Shown here one piece after another: positions 1 through 7,987 of a DNA stretch of 64,000 nt. Origin of the DNA: Saprospiraceae bacterium (lineage in GTDB: Bacteria; Bacteroidota; Bacteroidia; Chitinophagales; Saprospiraceae); NCBI GenBank assembly GCA_016714985.1, contig JADKBS010000012.1, positions 1-64,000 of the forward strand, read 5' to 3'. How positions within the stretch are numbered: position 1 is the first letter of the stretch; each line of letters starts with the position of its first letter. The notes below the pieces were generated by a model. The model was not told where the DNA came from. It was given only the letters and a program-made list of their open reading frames with translations, and searched no databases. The position numbers were made by a program, and so were the translations under genes.

Positions 1-1
1 C

Positions 2-919
2 TTCTTCATCTTCGGCCCGTTGCAGGAGATTGGCAACATCCTGCTCTCGTACCGGGAGGCAGAGGCATCGCTCAACAACTTCAACGCCCTGATGAGCAAG
101 CCGCCCGAAGCCTCGCCCGCCCAGCCCAAGCACCTCGGCGAGGTGGAGCAGTTGGCGTTTCGCAGTGTGGTGTTCCAGCACAAGACCGCCCAACACCGGG
201 CCATTGACGGCATCAGCTTTGAGGTGAAACGTGGGGAGACCATCGCCTTTGTAGGCCCAAGCGGAAGCGGCAAATCCACGCTGATGAAGCTCATGGTGGG
301 CCTCTACCGCCCGCAGGAAGGCAAGATACTGTACAACCACCTCGACGAAAACGAAATCCTCTACGACGACCTCCGCAACCAAATCGGCTTCGTCACGCAG
401 GACACCAACCTCTTCAGCGGCACCATCCGGGAGAACCTGCTCTTCGTGAACCCAACGGCCACCGAGGCCGACCTGCAATTGGCGCTGCAACGGGCCAGCT
501 GCAACGGCCTGCTCGCCCGTGCCGAAAACGGCGTGGACACCATGATAGGCGAAGGCGGCCTCAAGCTCTCCGGCGGCGAAAAGCAGCGCATCTCCATTGC
601 CCGTGCCCTGCTGCGCAAGCCCCGCCTCCTCATCTTCGATGAGGCCACCTCTGCCCTCGACTCCATCACCGAGGAGGAAATCACCGACACCATCAAGGCC
701 GTCTCCAGCAGCCGCTCGCAAGTGACCATCCTCATCGCCCACCGCCTCAGCACCATCATGCACGCCGACCGAATCTATGTCCTCGAAAAAGGCACGATGG
801 CCGAGACGGGGACGCACGAGCAGTTGCTGGCGGAAAAGGGGCTATACTATGCGATGTGGCGGCAGCAGATTGGGGAGCGGAAGGAAATGCAGCGGGAGCG
901 GGCTGCGAGGCTGAACTGA
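2..919 (+). CDS. ABC exporter, ATP-binding part (5' truncated)
   Basis: This is the C-terminal part of an ABC transporter of the exporter (half-transporter) type that couples ATP hydrolysis to efflux across the inner membrane. The frame is open to the left edge and starts within the last membrane helix, so the real start lies outside the window; the TTG at 20 is only the first start-like codon. Seen: Walker A GPSGSGKST (about 79-87 counting from that TTG), Q-loop FVTQD, signature LSGGEKQR, Walker B LLIFDEATSALD and switch histidine in AHRLST. All ATPase motifs are intact. The substrate cannot be told. The gene ends just before a hairpin-forming repeat that may serve as a terminator. Confidence 0.93.
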   Translation, partial: FFIFGPLQEIGNILLSYREAEASLNNFNALMSKPPEASPAQPKHLGEVEQLAFRSVVFQHKTAQHRAIDGISFEVKRGETIAFVGPSGSGKSTLMKLMVGLYRPQEGKILYNHLDENEILYDDLRNQIGFVTQDTNLFSGTIRENLLFVNPTATEADLQLALQRASCNGLLARAENGVDTMIGEGGLKLSGGEKQRISIARALLRKPRLLIFDEATSALDSITEEEITDTIKAVSSSRSQVTILIAHRLSTIMHADRIYVLEKGTMAETGTHEQLLAEKGLYYAMWRQQIGERKEMQRERAARLN

Positions 920-943
920 TTTTTTGAGATGATAGCTATTAGA

Positions 944-982
944 CATTAGACGATAGACCGGGCACCCATCTATCGTCTAATG
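944..982. repeat. Inverted reiterated-word repeat after the ABC gene
   Basis: A perfect 14-bp inverted repeat: CATTAGACGATAGA at 944-957 and its complement at 969-982. The shorter word AGACATTAGA (941-950) and its complement (990-999) lie around it. The words 'tagacatta/tagacgata' recur directly and inverted. It could form a hairpin at the end of the ABC transcript but has no T tract right after the stem. It belongs to the class of intergenic arrays described in the findings. Confidence 0.7.
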
Positions 983-1013
983 CCTATCTTCTAATGTCTC
1001 TTTTTAGGTCAGA

Positions 1014-1149
1014 TGGGCGTCTTTTTAATATCTGTGGGTCTAAAGGCGCTATCTGTGGGCGTCTTTTTAACATCTGTGGGTCTCAAGACGCCATCTGTGG
1101 GCGTCTTTTTAGCATCTGTGGGTCTCAAGACGCCATTTGTGGGCGTCTG
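1014..1149. repeat. 42-bp tandem repeat, about 3.2 copies
   Basis: Three complete 42-bp units begin at 1014, 1056 and 1098, followed by a 10-bp partial unit from 1140. Each unit contains TGGGCGTCTTTTTA followed by ATCTGTGGGTCT, and units differ by only a few substitutions. The period is a multiple of three, so both strands stay open in several frames, but none of these reading frames looks like a protein. The flanking 1150-1440 holds nothing I can identify except falling GC toward the next genes. Confidence 0.85.
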
Positions 1150-1441
1150 GAAAGGATTGGTGGGGCAAAGGCGAGAGAGCGGCTGTTTTGGCAGGGTTTG
1201 GTGATTTCTGGGGTTTTGGAATACTTTTTTTTTGAAATGTTTGGAGGGGATAGGGATTGTTTTTAGCTTTGGCGGGACAAAACGCACTAAGGGGAACACG
1301 TAAAATGATAAATTTTGAATGTTAGCTTAGCAGATGCGAATTGAAACATTGTGTGTTTTGAATAATCGACCAAATAGAACACGCAATGTAAGATTTTGCA
1401 GTGCCATACAATCAAAAAAATAAAAAATACGATAGAAACAT

Positions 1442-1816
1442 ATGAATTGGTTTGAAGACTTACCAGAAAATTGTCCACCAAAGGATGCAATCGTTCCCAA
1501 TGGTGAAAACTTTTACAGGTTAGCAAAAAACAATCCGCCTAAAAATGAAGACTTCTTTTCTCAAAGAAAGGAATTTCCTTTCACTATATTTGACAGCATT
1601 CCAGAATGTTTAGCTAGAGCCGTATCAACTTGGAAGACTACAGATAAATGTCGGGAGCAAAAAAAATACCCGAGGCATAGAAATAAGGTAATTGCTGAAC
1701 TAACTTTGTACAAAAAGGATGGCTTGATTAAACAAACGTTTAAGAATAATCATTACTCTTGGTGGAGAAGTGATGATTTTTCAATTGAAAGTGTAAAAAT
1801 ACTTGATGAAAGCTAA
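1442..1816 (+). CDS. Uncharacterised 124-aa protein, cassette gene 1
   Basis: Function not recognised. A 124-residue soluble protein, rich in Lys, Asn, Trp and aromatic residues, with no signal peptide or membrane helix. The base composition is clearly more AT-rich than the flanking genes, which suggests horizontal acquisition. The ATG at 1442 follows an A-rich stretch typical of Bacteroidota starts. Its stop codon overlaps the start of the next gene in TAATG, so the two are translationally coupled and probably work together. A two-gene toxin-antitoxin or defence module is possible but unproven; no catalytic motif is visible. Confidence 0.7.
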   Translation: MNWFEDLPENCPPKDAIVPNGENFYRLAKNNPPKNEDFFSQRKEFPFTIFDSIPECLARAVSTWKTTDKCREQKKYPRHRNKVIAELTLYKKDGLIKQTFKNNHYSWWRSDDFSIESVKILDES

Positions 1817-2964
1817 TGAATAGGGAACTAGAAATATCTCAGATACTGGTTTATTTTGATTTGCCAGAACTATTTGTTGCCAAGGATGAAATCGGCAGTA
1901 GATATATGGCTTTATTGGTGGAGGAAATTGAAAATGAGCCACATTATATACTCACTCCGATTTCTGTCAATAGATTATCGATGTACTTGAATGGAAAAAT
2001 TGATTTGAGAGATATTTTTACTCAACCTGAAATTAGAGAGTTCTATAGCATATTAAATATTAAATCTGATAGATTTCAAGTGTCGAATTTTAATTCTGAT
2101 AGACTTCCTGAGGAATTTCTACCTGAACAAGGATTGTATTATGAATCAAATGAGTCCCTTGAAGAAGAATTAATTATAAAAGAAGTTACTGAGACTGAAA
2201 ATACGATTGTTCATTTAAGCTTATCTGACAGTCATAATAGAAATAAAATTCCGGCAGAAATATTAGGGGATTTTCTTAAAATTTTTCAATCTTTAGTTAA
2301 GTACACTTTTAAGAAGGTAATTTCACAATATAAATACTCAATGAAGAAAGAACTTGACCAATCATATAATTATGCTCTTTGGGCTTTTGATAGTTCTCCT
2401 GGCTCTTTTAAAATCCACCTTTCCTCAACTGCACAGAAAGATATATTTGGAAATACAAAAATAGAGTTAGCACTAAATATGCTCGACACCATCATTGAAG
2501 ATTTTAAATCAGAAGATGAATATATAAATACACTTCAAAAAATCAAAGGCCACTCAATTGGTTCGTACAGGAAATTAGTTGAGAAAATAATCCAAGATGA
2601 TGTCGAATTAAAGTATCAATGGTTTTCACCTGGAGAGGAAAAAGTACATTTTAAAAAAATAGGTAAAGATTTTGCTAAAAGAGTAATTGAAGTCTTAAAT
2701 AGCAAAGAAGAGTTAGGTGTAGAAACCAAAGAATTAATTGGGATTGTAAAACAAGTTGACATTGATAGAGGAACTTGGAGAATGTTAAATCAGGAAGATA
2801 ATAAGGAATACAGTGGTATGACAAAGAATAAAAGGTTATTAGAGGGAATTGTTGTAGATAAAGAAATTTATAAATTTATTTGTGAAGAGATAGTTGAAGA
2901 AGAAAAAGTAACAGAGAAGGAGAAAACAACTTATGAATTACAAAAAATGAGTAAAATTAATTGA
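1816..2964 (+). CDS. Uncharacterised 382-aa protein, cassette gene 2
   Basis: A 382-residue soluble, acidic, Lys/Glu/Ile-rich protein, translationally coupled to the preceding gene (shared TAATG). The N-terminal part (about residues 5-110, beginning QILVYFDLPELFVAKDEIG) resembles from memory the DUF6575-type domain of uncharacterised bacterial proteins; I could not check this. The C-terminal third carries charged stretches, ends in a Glu/Lys-rich tail and has no recognisable enzyme motif. The gene is strongly AT-rich like its partner and ends 31 bp before the target duplication of an insertion sequence, which fits a mobile accessory locus. Confidence 0.7.
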   Translation: MNRELEISQILVYFDLPELFVAKDEIGSRYMALLVEEIENEPHYILTPISVNRLSMYLNGKIDLRDIFTQPEIREFYSILNIKSDRFQVSNFNSDRLPEEFLPEQGLYYESNESLEEELIIKEVTETENTIVHLSLSDSHNRNKIPAEILGDFLKIFQSLVKYTFKKVISQYKYSMKKELDQSYNYALWAFDSSPGSFKIHLSSTAQKDIFGNTKIELALNMLDTIIEDFKSEDEYINTLQKIKGHSIGSYRKLVEKIIQDDVELKYQWFSPGEEKVHFKKIGKDFAKRVIEVLNSKEELGVETKELIGIVKQVDIDRGTWRMLNQEDNKEYSGMTKNKRLLEGIVVDKEIYKFICEEIVEEEKVTEKEKTTYELQKMSKIN

Positions 2965-3004
2965 AATTGTACATAACAAAGGTCTACTTTCAGTTGTCGC
3001 AAGT

Positions 3005-4264
3005 TACGCTACTGTACACTTTTATGAGAAAACACCAGTTCCCTCGGATTATAGTGGCTTTTTGCCAAGATTTCCAGCAAAAACCCCATCAAGTCGGTCA
3101 AAACGTGCAGCATATTCTTTAAGTTGTCAAACCCAAGCCGGAACAAAGAGATGGACCTCGCCTTTTTGTCCCGGTAATTTTCAGGGCAATAGGCTTCACT
3201 CCCTCTTTTATCAGGCCGTTCAGCAGCGAGAATACGTAGGCAACCGCTGCCAGCGCCATGAGGAGCTGCACCTTTTCCAAGTTCTTGAAGTTCAGGTCCT
3301 CCATGTTGAACCCGTTGGTCTTGCAATGGAGGAAGAATACCTCGATGCCCCACCGCTTTCGGTAGGCCTCGCTGATTTTGGCGGCATCGGCCATGTCCGA
3401 CAGCAGTACGACGAACTCGTCCGTGCCCTTTCGACTACCAGTATTGGGGAACACTACATAGGTGTAGGTGTACCCCAGTATCTCGATGCTGGCCTTGAAG
3501 AAGCCGTCACGCCTGAGCCTCCTGCGGATGTGCCCGTCCGTCTTGGCCACCGTTTTCTTGATGGAGGCCGCCACGAGGCCCAGGTAGTCCTGGTGGCGGA
3601 GCCGGATGACGAAGGAGAACCCACATGCCCTCAAGAAGTGGAACCACTCCGCCCCGATGAACTCCCTGTCCGCCAACACGCTGATTTGCCGAGTTGAACG
3701 GTCGCCACGCCTTCTGGAACCGCCCCATCAGCGCCTTGCGCTCTTCCGTGCTGCTGTTGTTGCCTTTCTTGGCCAGTGGCTTCCAAACGATGGGCACGAA
3801 GCAGCCGTTTGGGAGCAACAGGCCGATGAACAGCACGTTGATGTCAATGCCGCCGAGCTTCCAGTTCGTCCTGTCCATCACGAGGAAGGCCTCCGTCCGC
3901 AGGCCGCTCATGCTGATAATCAGCCAAGCGATGCCCATGCAGAAACCGTCAATCCACTTCATCTTGAAGAAGCGAATGAACTGCTTGTAAATGCTTTCCA
4001 GCTTGAGGTTCCGGCGCTGGAGGATAGCCCCGGCCTCTGCTCGGCACTTGTAAAGGCAGACCGTGCGGCAGCGGATGATGCAGTGGACTATCAGCAGGAA
4101 ATTTTTCAGCACGTGGTTGCGCCAACCTGGGAAAACTGCTTAATTTCGTCAACTTGAAGGAGTTGGGTGGTCATACTTCCTTGTTTTTTAGTCAATCCAA
4201 AGATACTTTATCTTTTCTAATTCCCTCTCTTTCAAGCACTTACATTAAAGCGTCCAGTAGCGTA
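3005..4264 (-). mobile_element. IS4-family insertion sequence, 1260 bp, with 9-bp target duplication
   Basis: The ends are inverted repeats of about 19 bp: TACGCTACTGTACACTTTT at 3005-3023 against the complement of 4246-4264, 16 of 19 positions matching. Immediately outside both ends lies the same 9-bp sequence GTCGCAAGT (2996-3004 and 4265-4273), a perfect target-site duplication of a size usual for the IS4 family. The single transposase gene lies on the reverse strand, with its stop inside the left repeat. The intact ends and duplication imply insertion recent enough not to have decayed, although the transposase frame is interrupted. Confidence 0.88.
3009..4174 (-). pseudogene. IS4-family transposase, frameshifted
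   Basis: A DDE transposase of the IS4 family, read from an ATG at 4174 (MTTQLLQVDEIKQF) through three changes of frame: near 4110, near 3700 and near 3150. Pieced together it is about 388 residues. The first catalytic Asp is in VMDRTNWKLGG, the second in SVLADREFIGAEW, and the Glu lies in YRKRWGIEVFFLHCK, which fits the IS4 signature Y-(2)-R-(3)-E-(6)-K exactly. All catalytic residues are therefore present and only the frame is broken. The three net one-base shifts alternate in direction, which does not look like a programmed frameshift. Either the copy is dead or the sequence has indel errors here. Confidence 0.88.
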
Positions 4265-4390
4265 GTCGCAAGTATAATTTCAGCAGAATTCTAAAAATGA
4301 AGTTCTTGCAACTCCCAAGCACCCTCAAGAGCCGCTTCGCTAAACTCTTGCTTGAAATGTGGGTTTTCCCATGGACGGGCGTTTGGCTTT

Positions 4391-4487
4391 GTGGGAAGGT
4401 AGGAAGACTTTGCAAAACGGATAATGTGCTTTTTCCAAAGGCTAGGTCGTATCATTGTGGGAAAGTGTGGAAGATTTGTCAAAACGG
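4391..4487. repeat. Imperfect direct repeat of about 30 bp
   Basis: Two related copies, 4391-4420 and 4457-4487, both begin GTGGGAA and end CAAAACGG, separated by 36 bp. They lie in an open frame upstream of the start chosen for the next gene and would encode Cys/Lys/Gly-rich sequence unlike a normal N-terminus. I therefore treat them as non-coding repeats. Confidence 0.55.
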
Positions 4488-4494
4488 AACTGAA

Positions 4495-4908
4495 ATGAAT
4501 CAAAAAATATTTTCGGACAAGGTCATGCAATTCTTGACAATTGAATTTCCTGAGTTTGTTCAAAAGGTGACATATCAAAATGACGACTCGTTCGACTGTG
4601 AACTAGACAATCCCTCAGGGCAATTCTCAATGTGGATAGCAACATACAATGAGGAAATTACGTTTGGACTGAAATCTCCTAACGGTGCGACTGATATTCA
4701 TACTCATGTGAGTTGTTATGAGGAGGACATTGACGATTGTTTAACTACGTTGACAAAATTGATTATCGAGGTTAAAAGTAATAAGGTCGTCATGTATAAA
4801 AATGAATATAATCTGTACGACTGGATTGATGTGAATAGGCTGGCTCAGATAGAAAATAAAAGGCAGAAGATTTTTGAGAAAATTCTATGGGACGACAAAA
4901 AGACGTGA
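4495..4908 (+). CDS. Uncharacterised 137-aa accessory protein
   Basis: Function not recognised. A 137-residue soluble protein starting MNQKIFSDKVMQFL, with alternating strands and a central segment ATDIHTHVSCYEEDIDD that may form the core of a small alpha/beta fold. The frame is open upstream to 4297, but that part consists of repeat-derived sequence, so the ATG at 4495 is preferred. The gene is AT-rich and sits just beyond the insertion sequence, in the same compositional island as 1442-2964. Size and context recall small immunity-type proteins, but there is no direct evidence for this. Confidence 0.6.
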   Translation: MNQKIFSDKVMQFLTIEFPEFVQKVTYQNDDSFDCELDNPSGQFSMWIATYNEEITFGLKSPNGATDIHTHVSCYEEDIDDCLTTLTKLIIEVKSNKVVMYKNEYNLYDWIDVNRLAQIENKRQKIFEKILWDDKKT

Positions 4909-4950
4909 AACCCCGCTTTTTGAGCAACACTTATCATTGAAAGAAACCTC

Positions 4951-5033
4951 TAATCACGAGTTAGCCCCGCCATTAGCATAGGGCGTTGCCCAATACTGGT
5001 GAATTTCACCCCTTCGGGGCTTTGTCGCTGCTC
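4951..5033. repeat. About 80-bp hairpin repeat, copy A
   Basis: Copy A of a dispersed intergenic element; copy B is at 6357-6438 in the same orientation. Shared landmarks are TCACGAG, then GGGCGTTGCCCAAT, then CCCCTTCGGGGCTTTG. Two hairpins are encoded, one around GGGC-GTT-GCCC and one around CCCC-TTC-GGGG. The rest of 4909-5283 contains no gene I can support. It is T/C-rich downstream and may include further decayed repeat material. Confidence 0.7.
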
Positions 5034-5283
5034 GCATATTAACCGCATATAGTAGCGTATTGCACTGCCCTAAGCCTGCTGTATTGTAAGACTATTTGGC
5101 AACTAGCGACAGCCCTGCTGGCACACCACCTATGTCCTTCATTTAAAGGACGCCCCTGCTCGTTACAAGCTGTGCTCGGCAACCACGTTTACCTAACTTT
5201 CAAAAATTTAGTACACGCAGCGGCACTCCGGCCCCTAAAAAAACGACAACGTTATCCCCTTCCTATTCCCGTCCTTTACCTTT

Positions 5284-6219
5284 TTATGAATTTTGCCTAA
5301 AAATCCCCTGACCGTTTTCGACGACCACCAGATAAACGCCTTTTGGTAGATAGTCCACTCGGATTGGCTCATTAAGTTGGTTGGTGGCAAATTTTAATTG
5401 CCCGTTCATGGAATAAATCTTGGCAGTGCCCTCAATGGTGCCCGATTTATGCTGGATGCGGATGGCCACATCGGCAGGGTTGGGGGAAATTTCGATGCCG
5501 GAATTATTTGGGTCCAGTTCATCGGTGCCGAGTACCAAACCATAGCAATCGTCCACCAATTTGTATTCGTAATCAGGGCCTAATGCGCACCGCAGGGAAT
5601 GATGGGGATAGTCAGCTCCAGCATGGAAAACCTCCGTGGGAAAAAGATAGGATATTTGATTCCAACCGCCTGAGCTTTCAACCATTCCAATTGTTTCGAT
5701 GAATTTGAAGCTCATTCCATCAAGGTTCTCCGTACCGGGGCTGGACAATAAATGGGCCTTGAATTGTTGGGTTCGCAGGGTCTGGTTCTGTATCACTTCC
5801 ATGCCCACGCTTTCCAAGGTCAATTTGTACAGTGGTATATTGTCGTTATAAAACAGGAAGGAATCGCCGGGCTCCAAGCTGAAATCATATTCCAGCTCAA
5901 ATTCGCCCGAAATATTTAATGAAAAAATGCTATCCCCTGATTGGCAAATCGTTCTATTCCATCCTTGCTCATCAATGATATGGTAGGTGTCATTTTCGGA
6001 GTTGTAATAAACATATTGTAGGCGAACGTTAAGCTGCTTGCAGGTCATGCCGTTGATGGTTGTCTCGCCTGGCAAGGTTGTCAATTCCTTGTAGCCTCCC
6101 TTTCCCCACCAACCCCAGTTGTACACCCAAGCTTTGTCGTCTTGTAACCATGATTGAGCATTGGCCAAACCTGAGCAACAGCCGATTAAAATTAGAAAAA
6201 GGTATGTTTTCGTTTTCAT
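5284..6219 (-). CDS. Secreted protein with T9SS type A sorting domain
   Basis: A 311-residue secreted protein. It begins with a signal peptide (MKTKTYLFLILIGCCSG, cleavage probably after ANA). The middle part resembles no family I can name. The C-terminus has the T9SS sorting-domain pattern: ISPNPADVAIRIQ, then IYSMNGQL and a final YLPKGVYLVVVENG strand. Known biology: such proteins cross the outer membrane through the type IX system and are usually attached to the surface or released. It is monocistronic and flanked on both sides by copies of the same ~80-bp hairpin repeat, in an otherwise accessory region. Function unknown. Confidence 0.85.
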   Translation of the reverse strand: MKTKTYLFLILIGCCSGLANAQSWLQDDKAWVYNWGWWGKGGYKELTTLPGETTINGMTCKQLNVRLQYVYYNSENDTYHIIDEQGWNRTICQSGDSIFSLNISGEFELEYDFSLEPGDSFLFYNDNIPLYKLTLESVGMEVIQNQTLRTQQFKAHLLSSPGTENLDGMSFKFIETIGMVESSGGWNQISYLFPTEVFHAGADYPHHSLRCALGPDYEYKLVDDCYGLVLGTDELDPNNSGIEISPNPADVAIRIQHKSGTIEGTAKIYSMNGQLKFATNQLNEPIRVDYLPKGVYLVVVENGQGIFRQNS

Positions 6220-6356
6220 GCAATGTGGATTTAAAATGGAATAATGGCTAAAAATAAATCACTTGATGCAAATTGCCACGATGAATGCTGCAATTGTCAA
6301 TTTAGTGATGAATTTTCCCGCTGGCGAGCCATCACTTCAATTGAAAACCGCCCCGC

Positions 6357-6438
6357 TAGTCACGAGCTATGCCCACCATCAGCATCGGGCGTTGCCCAAT
6401 GCTGGGGTATTTCGCCCCTTCGGGGCTTTGCCGTCGCC
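6357..6438. repeat. About 80-bp hairpin repeat, copy B
   Basis: Copy B of the element at 4951-5033, with the same order of landmarks and a better stem: CAGCATCGGGCGTTGCCC followed by AATGCTG, then CCCCTTCGGGG. The surrounding gap 6220-6781 has no supportable gene. A 17-18 bp word, GTCATTCCCGTAGGGAAC at 6531-6548, recurs in near-identical inverted form at 25405-25421, so this stretch appears to be built from dispersed intergenic repeats. Confidence 0.7.
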
Positions 6439-6781
6439 CAGCACCACATGGACGGATGGTTGGGCCATGACAAACGTGGCGCCCACCAAACAGTTGTACA
6501 ATGAACGTTGCTTCCCCTTTGTCATTCCCGTAGGGAACTCGTCCTTGCTTTGTATGTACGCTATATGTGGAAGGTTGGCTACGCCATGACAAAGCCCTGC
6601 TGTCGAAGGGTTTATAAATATAAAAGCAGCTACGCTGGTCATGAGCAAAGCCTGTTGTAGTCAGGGTCGTTGCGTTTATATTTTGACCAAGCTGGCCCGC
6701 TTAGGTTGTTCGTACAATTTAACCAGCTTTGCAGGAAAGAAGTTATTGTGAAAAAAAATTCTGATTTCGGTAATTTTATTT

Positions 6782-6789
6782 TAAATTTG
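6782..6789 (+). promoter_or_regulatory. Candidate -7 box of the higBA promoter
   Basis: TAAATTTG matches the Bacteroidota -7 consensus TAnnTTTG exactly. It lies 16 bp before the HigB start, which would give a very short leader. The -33 element is not clear. Confidence 0.45.
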
Positions 6790-6805
6790 TGAAGCAAACT
6801 ATGAG

Positions 6806-7102
6806 ATGATGGTCGTTATCAGCAAAACCCAGCTCAATCAGTTTGGGCAACAACATGCCGATGCAGCCGATGCCCTCGATGAGTGGTACAAAACGGTCAA
6901 ACAAGCAGATTGGGGGAGTCTTGCTGAGTTGAGGCAATCCTTCAATTCGGTGGATTACGTTGGCAACGATAGGTATGTCTTTAACATAAAAGGCAACCGC
7001 TATCGGCTCGTGGCCATGATTTTCTTTGACATTCGGACACTATTCGTCCGGTTCATAGGGACACACGCCGAGTATGACAAAATAGAATGTTCAACCATTT
7101 GA
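6806..7102 (+). CDS. higB: HigB-family toxin (mRNA interferase)
   Basis: A 98-residue type II toxin of the HigB family, which cleaves translated mRNA at the ribosome. The diagnostic pattern is clear: ALDEWYKTVKQADW near the N-terminus, then YVFNIKGNRYRLVAMI and the C-terminal VRFIGTHAEYDKI. Length matches the family. Two ATGs in a row (6806, 6809) are possible starts. The antitoxin gene follows after 10 bp, in the toxin-first order usual for higBA. No frame damage is visible, so the module may be functional. Confidence 0.88.
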   Translation: MMVVISKTQLNQFGQQHADAADALDEWYKTVKQADWGSLAELRQSFNSVDYVGNDRYVFNIKGNRYRLVAMIFFDIRTLFVRFIGTHAEYDKIECSTI

Positions 7103-7112
7103 ACCTACAACA

Positions 7113-7502
7113 ATGATTACCAAGATCAGGACAACAGCGGAATATGGGCAAGTGATGCAAATCATAGAAGGCTATTTGCAAAAAGCCACCCAGGGCGGTG
7201 GCTTTCACAACCTATCGCCTGCCGAATCGGAAGAACTGCAACGGCTTTCGATACTGGCGGAAACTTGGGAAGACAGCATCCCGCTCATGCCCATCAAGCA
7301 GCCGGAGAGCCTTCCCGAAATGATAGAATTGAAGATGTACCAACTAAAGCTAAAGCAAAAGGACTTGTCCGAATTGCTGGGCATACCAGCTTCCCGCCTA
7401 TCCGAAGTGCTCAAAGGCAAACGCAAAATAAACCTCGACCTCGCCAAACGGTTGCACGAAAAGCTGGATATTGATGCTGGGTTTATACTGAGAAGTACCT
7501 AG
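7113..7502 (+). CDS. higA: HigA-family antitoxin (XRE-type HTH)
   Basis: A 129-residue antitoxin. The N-terminal half (residues 1-70) is helical and probably binds the toxin. The C-terminal half has a Cro/C1-type helix-turn-helix, with the recognition part around LSELLGIPASRLSEVLKGKR (about residues 91-110). Known biology: HigA neutralises HigB and represses the shared promoter, so the pair should be autoregulated from the box at 6782. It is 10 bp downstream of higB and clearly in one operon. Confidence 0.88.
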   Translation: MITKIRTTAEYGQVMQIIEGYLQKATQGGGFHNLSPAESEELQRLSILAETWEDSIPLMPIKQPESLPEMIELKMYQLKLKQKDLSELLGIPASRLSEVLKGKRKINLDLAKRLHEKLDIDAGFILRST

Positions 7503-7804
7503 TTTCCTACTCATTGAATGCCTTGTTATCACAAGCTTGGTTCCGGCGACCGCTCTAAAAAAGTACCTTGCCTTTATAATGCAGGCGGCTTGCCTCGCCA
7601 TCACAAAAGCCCACAAACAAAAAATCCCCGACAACGGTATGAACCGCTGCCGAGGACTTTTAACCCCAAAAAACCATAATGTGAAAACACTGCCGTTTGG
7701 ATTTGGTTTTGGAAGGCAGTATAAAAAAATGAATTTTTTTAAATTTTTTGCATAAAAACAGGGGGGCAATCCCAAGCTGCCAAAGACAAAAGCATCAGCA
7801 GGCA
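7503..7804. other. Intergenic stretch, no feature recognised
   Basis: About 300 bp between higA and the VWA remnant. Open frames exist on both strands, but none has protein-like sequence. I see no tRNA, terminator with T tract or clear repeat here. Confidence 0.5.
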
Positions 7805-7987
7805 TTATTGCAAATCCTTCGCTTTTTCTACCCATTGCACGAACTCCTTCCGCCAGCCAAGCTCGTCGCTGCCGGTGGCGTCGTTGGCCCATTCGAGGGG
7901 CTTGTCCCAATCCAAGTTGCCTTTGTATTCACTATCACGGAGCAGTAGGCCATAGCCAGCAACGGTCGTTGCGAAGCGCAGGTGCAC
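7805..7987 (-). pseudogene. C-terminal remnant of a YfbK-like VWA-domain protein
   Basis: This 60-residue frame reads HLRFATTVAGYGLLLRDSEY, then a helical segment, and ends WRKEFVQWVEKAKDLQ. That is the characteristic C-terminal tail of von Willebrand factor A proteins of the YfbK type, in which about 500 more residues should precede it. Upstream (7988 onward on the reverse strand) the sequence is the stop region of another gene, so the N-terminal part is lost. I read it as a deletion scar left when the neighbouring gene or a mobile segment joined here. Family assignment is from the motif only. Confidence 0.7.

Noticed and set aside
1014..1149. CRISPR array
   Set aside because: The 42-bp units follow one another without unique spacers, and no cas gene is near.
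1009..1299. Proteins from the tandem repeat and its flank
   Set aside because: Open frames exist on both strands only because the repeat length is a multiple of three; the sequence is not protein-like and has no family pattern.
3009..4174. Programmed ribosomal frameshift in the IS4 transposase
   Set aside because: There are three shifts in different directions at sites without a slippery heptamer that I can identify; IS4 elements normally use one continuous frame.
4297..4494. N-terminal extension of the gene at 4495
   Set aside because: The extra residues come from an imperfect DNA repeat rich in Cys/Lys/Gly and look unlike a normal protein start.
4951..6438. Integron attC sites around the T9SS gene
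   Set aside because: The repeats form two separate hairpins and lack the paired RYYYAAC/GTTRRRY core, and no integrase is present.
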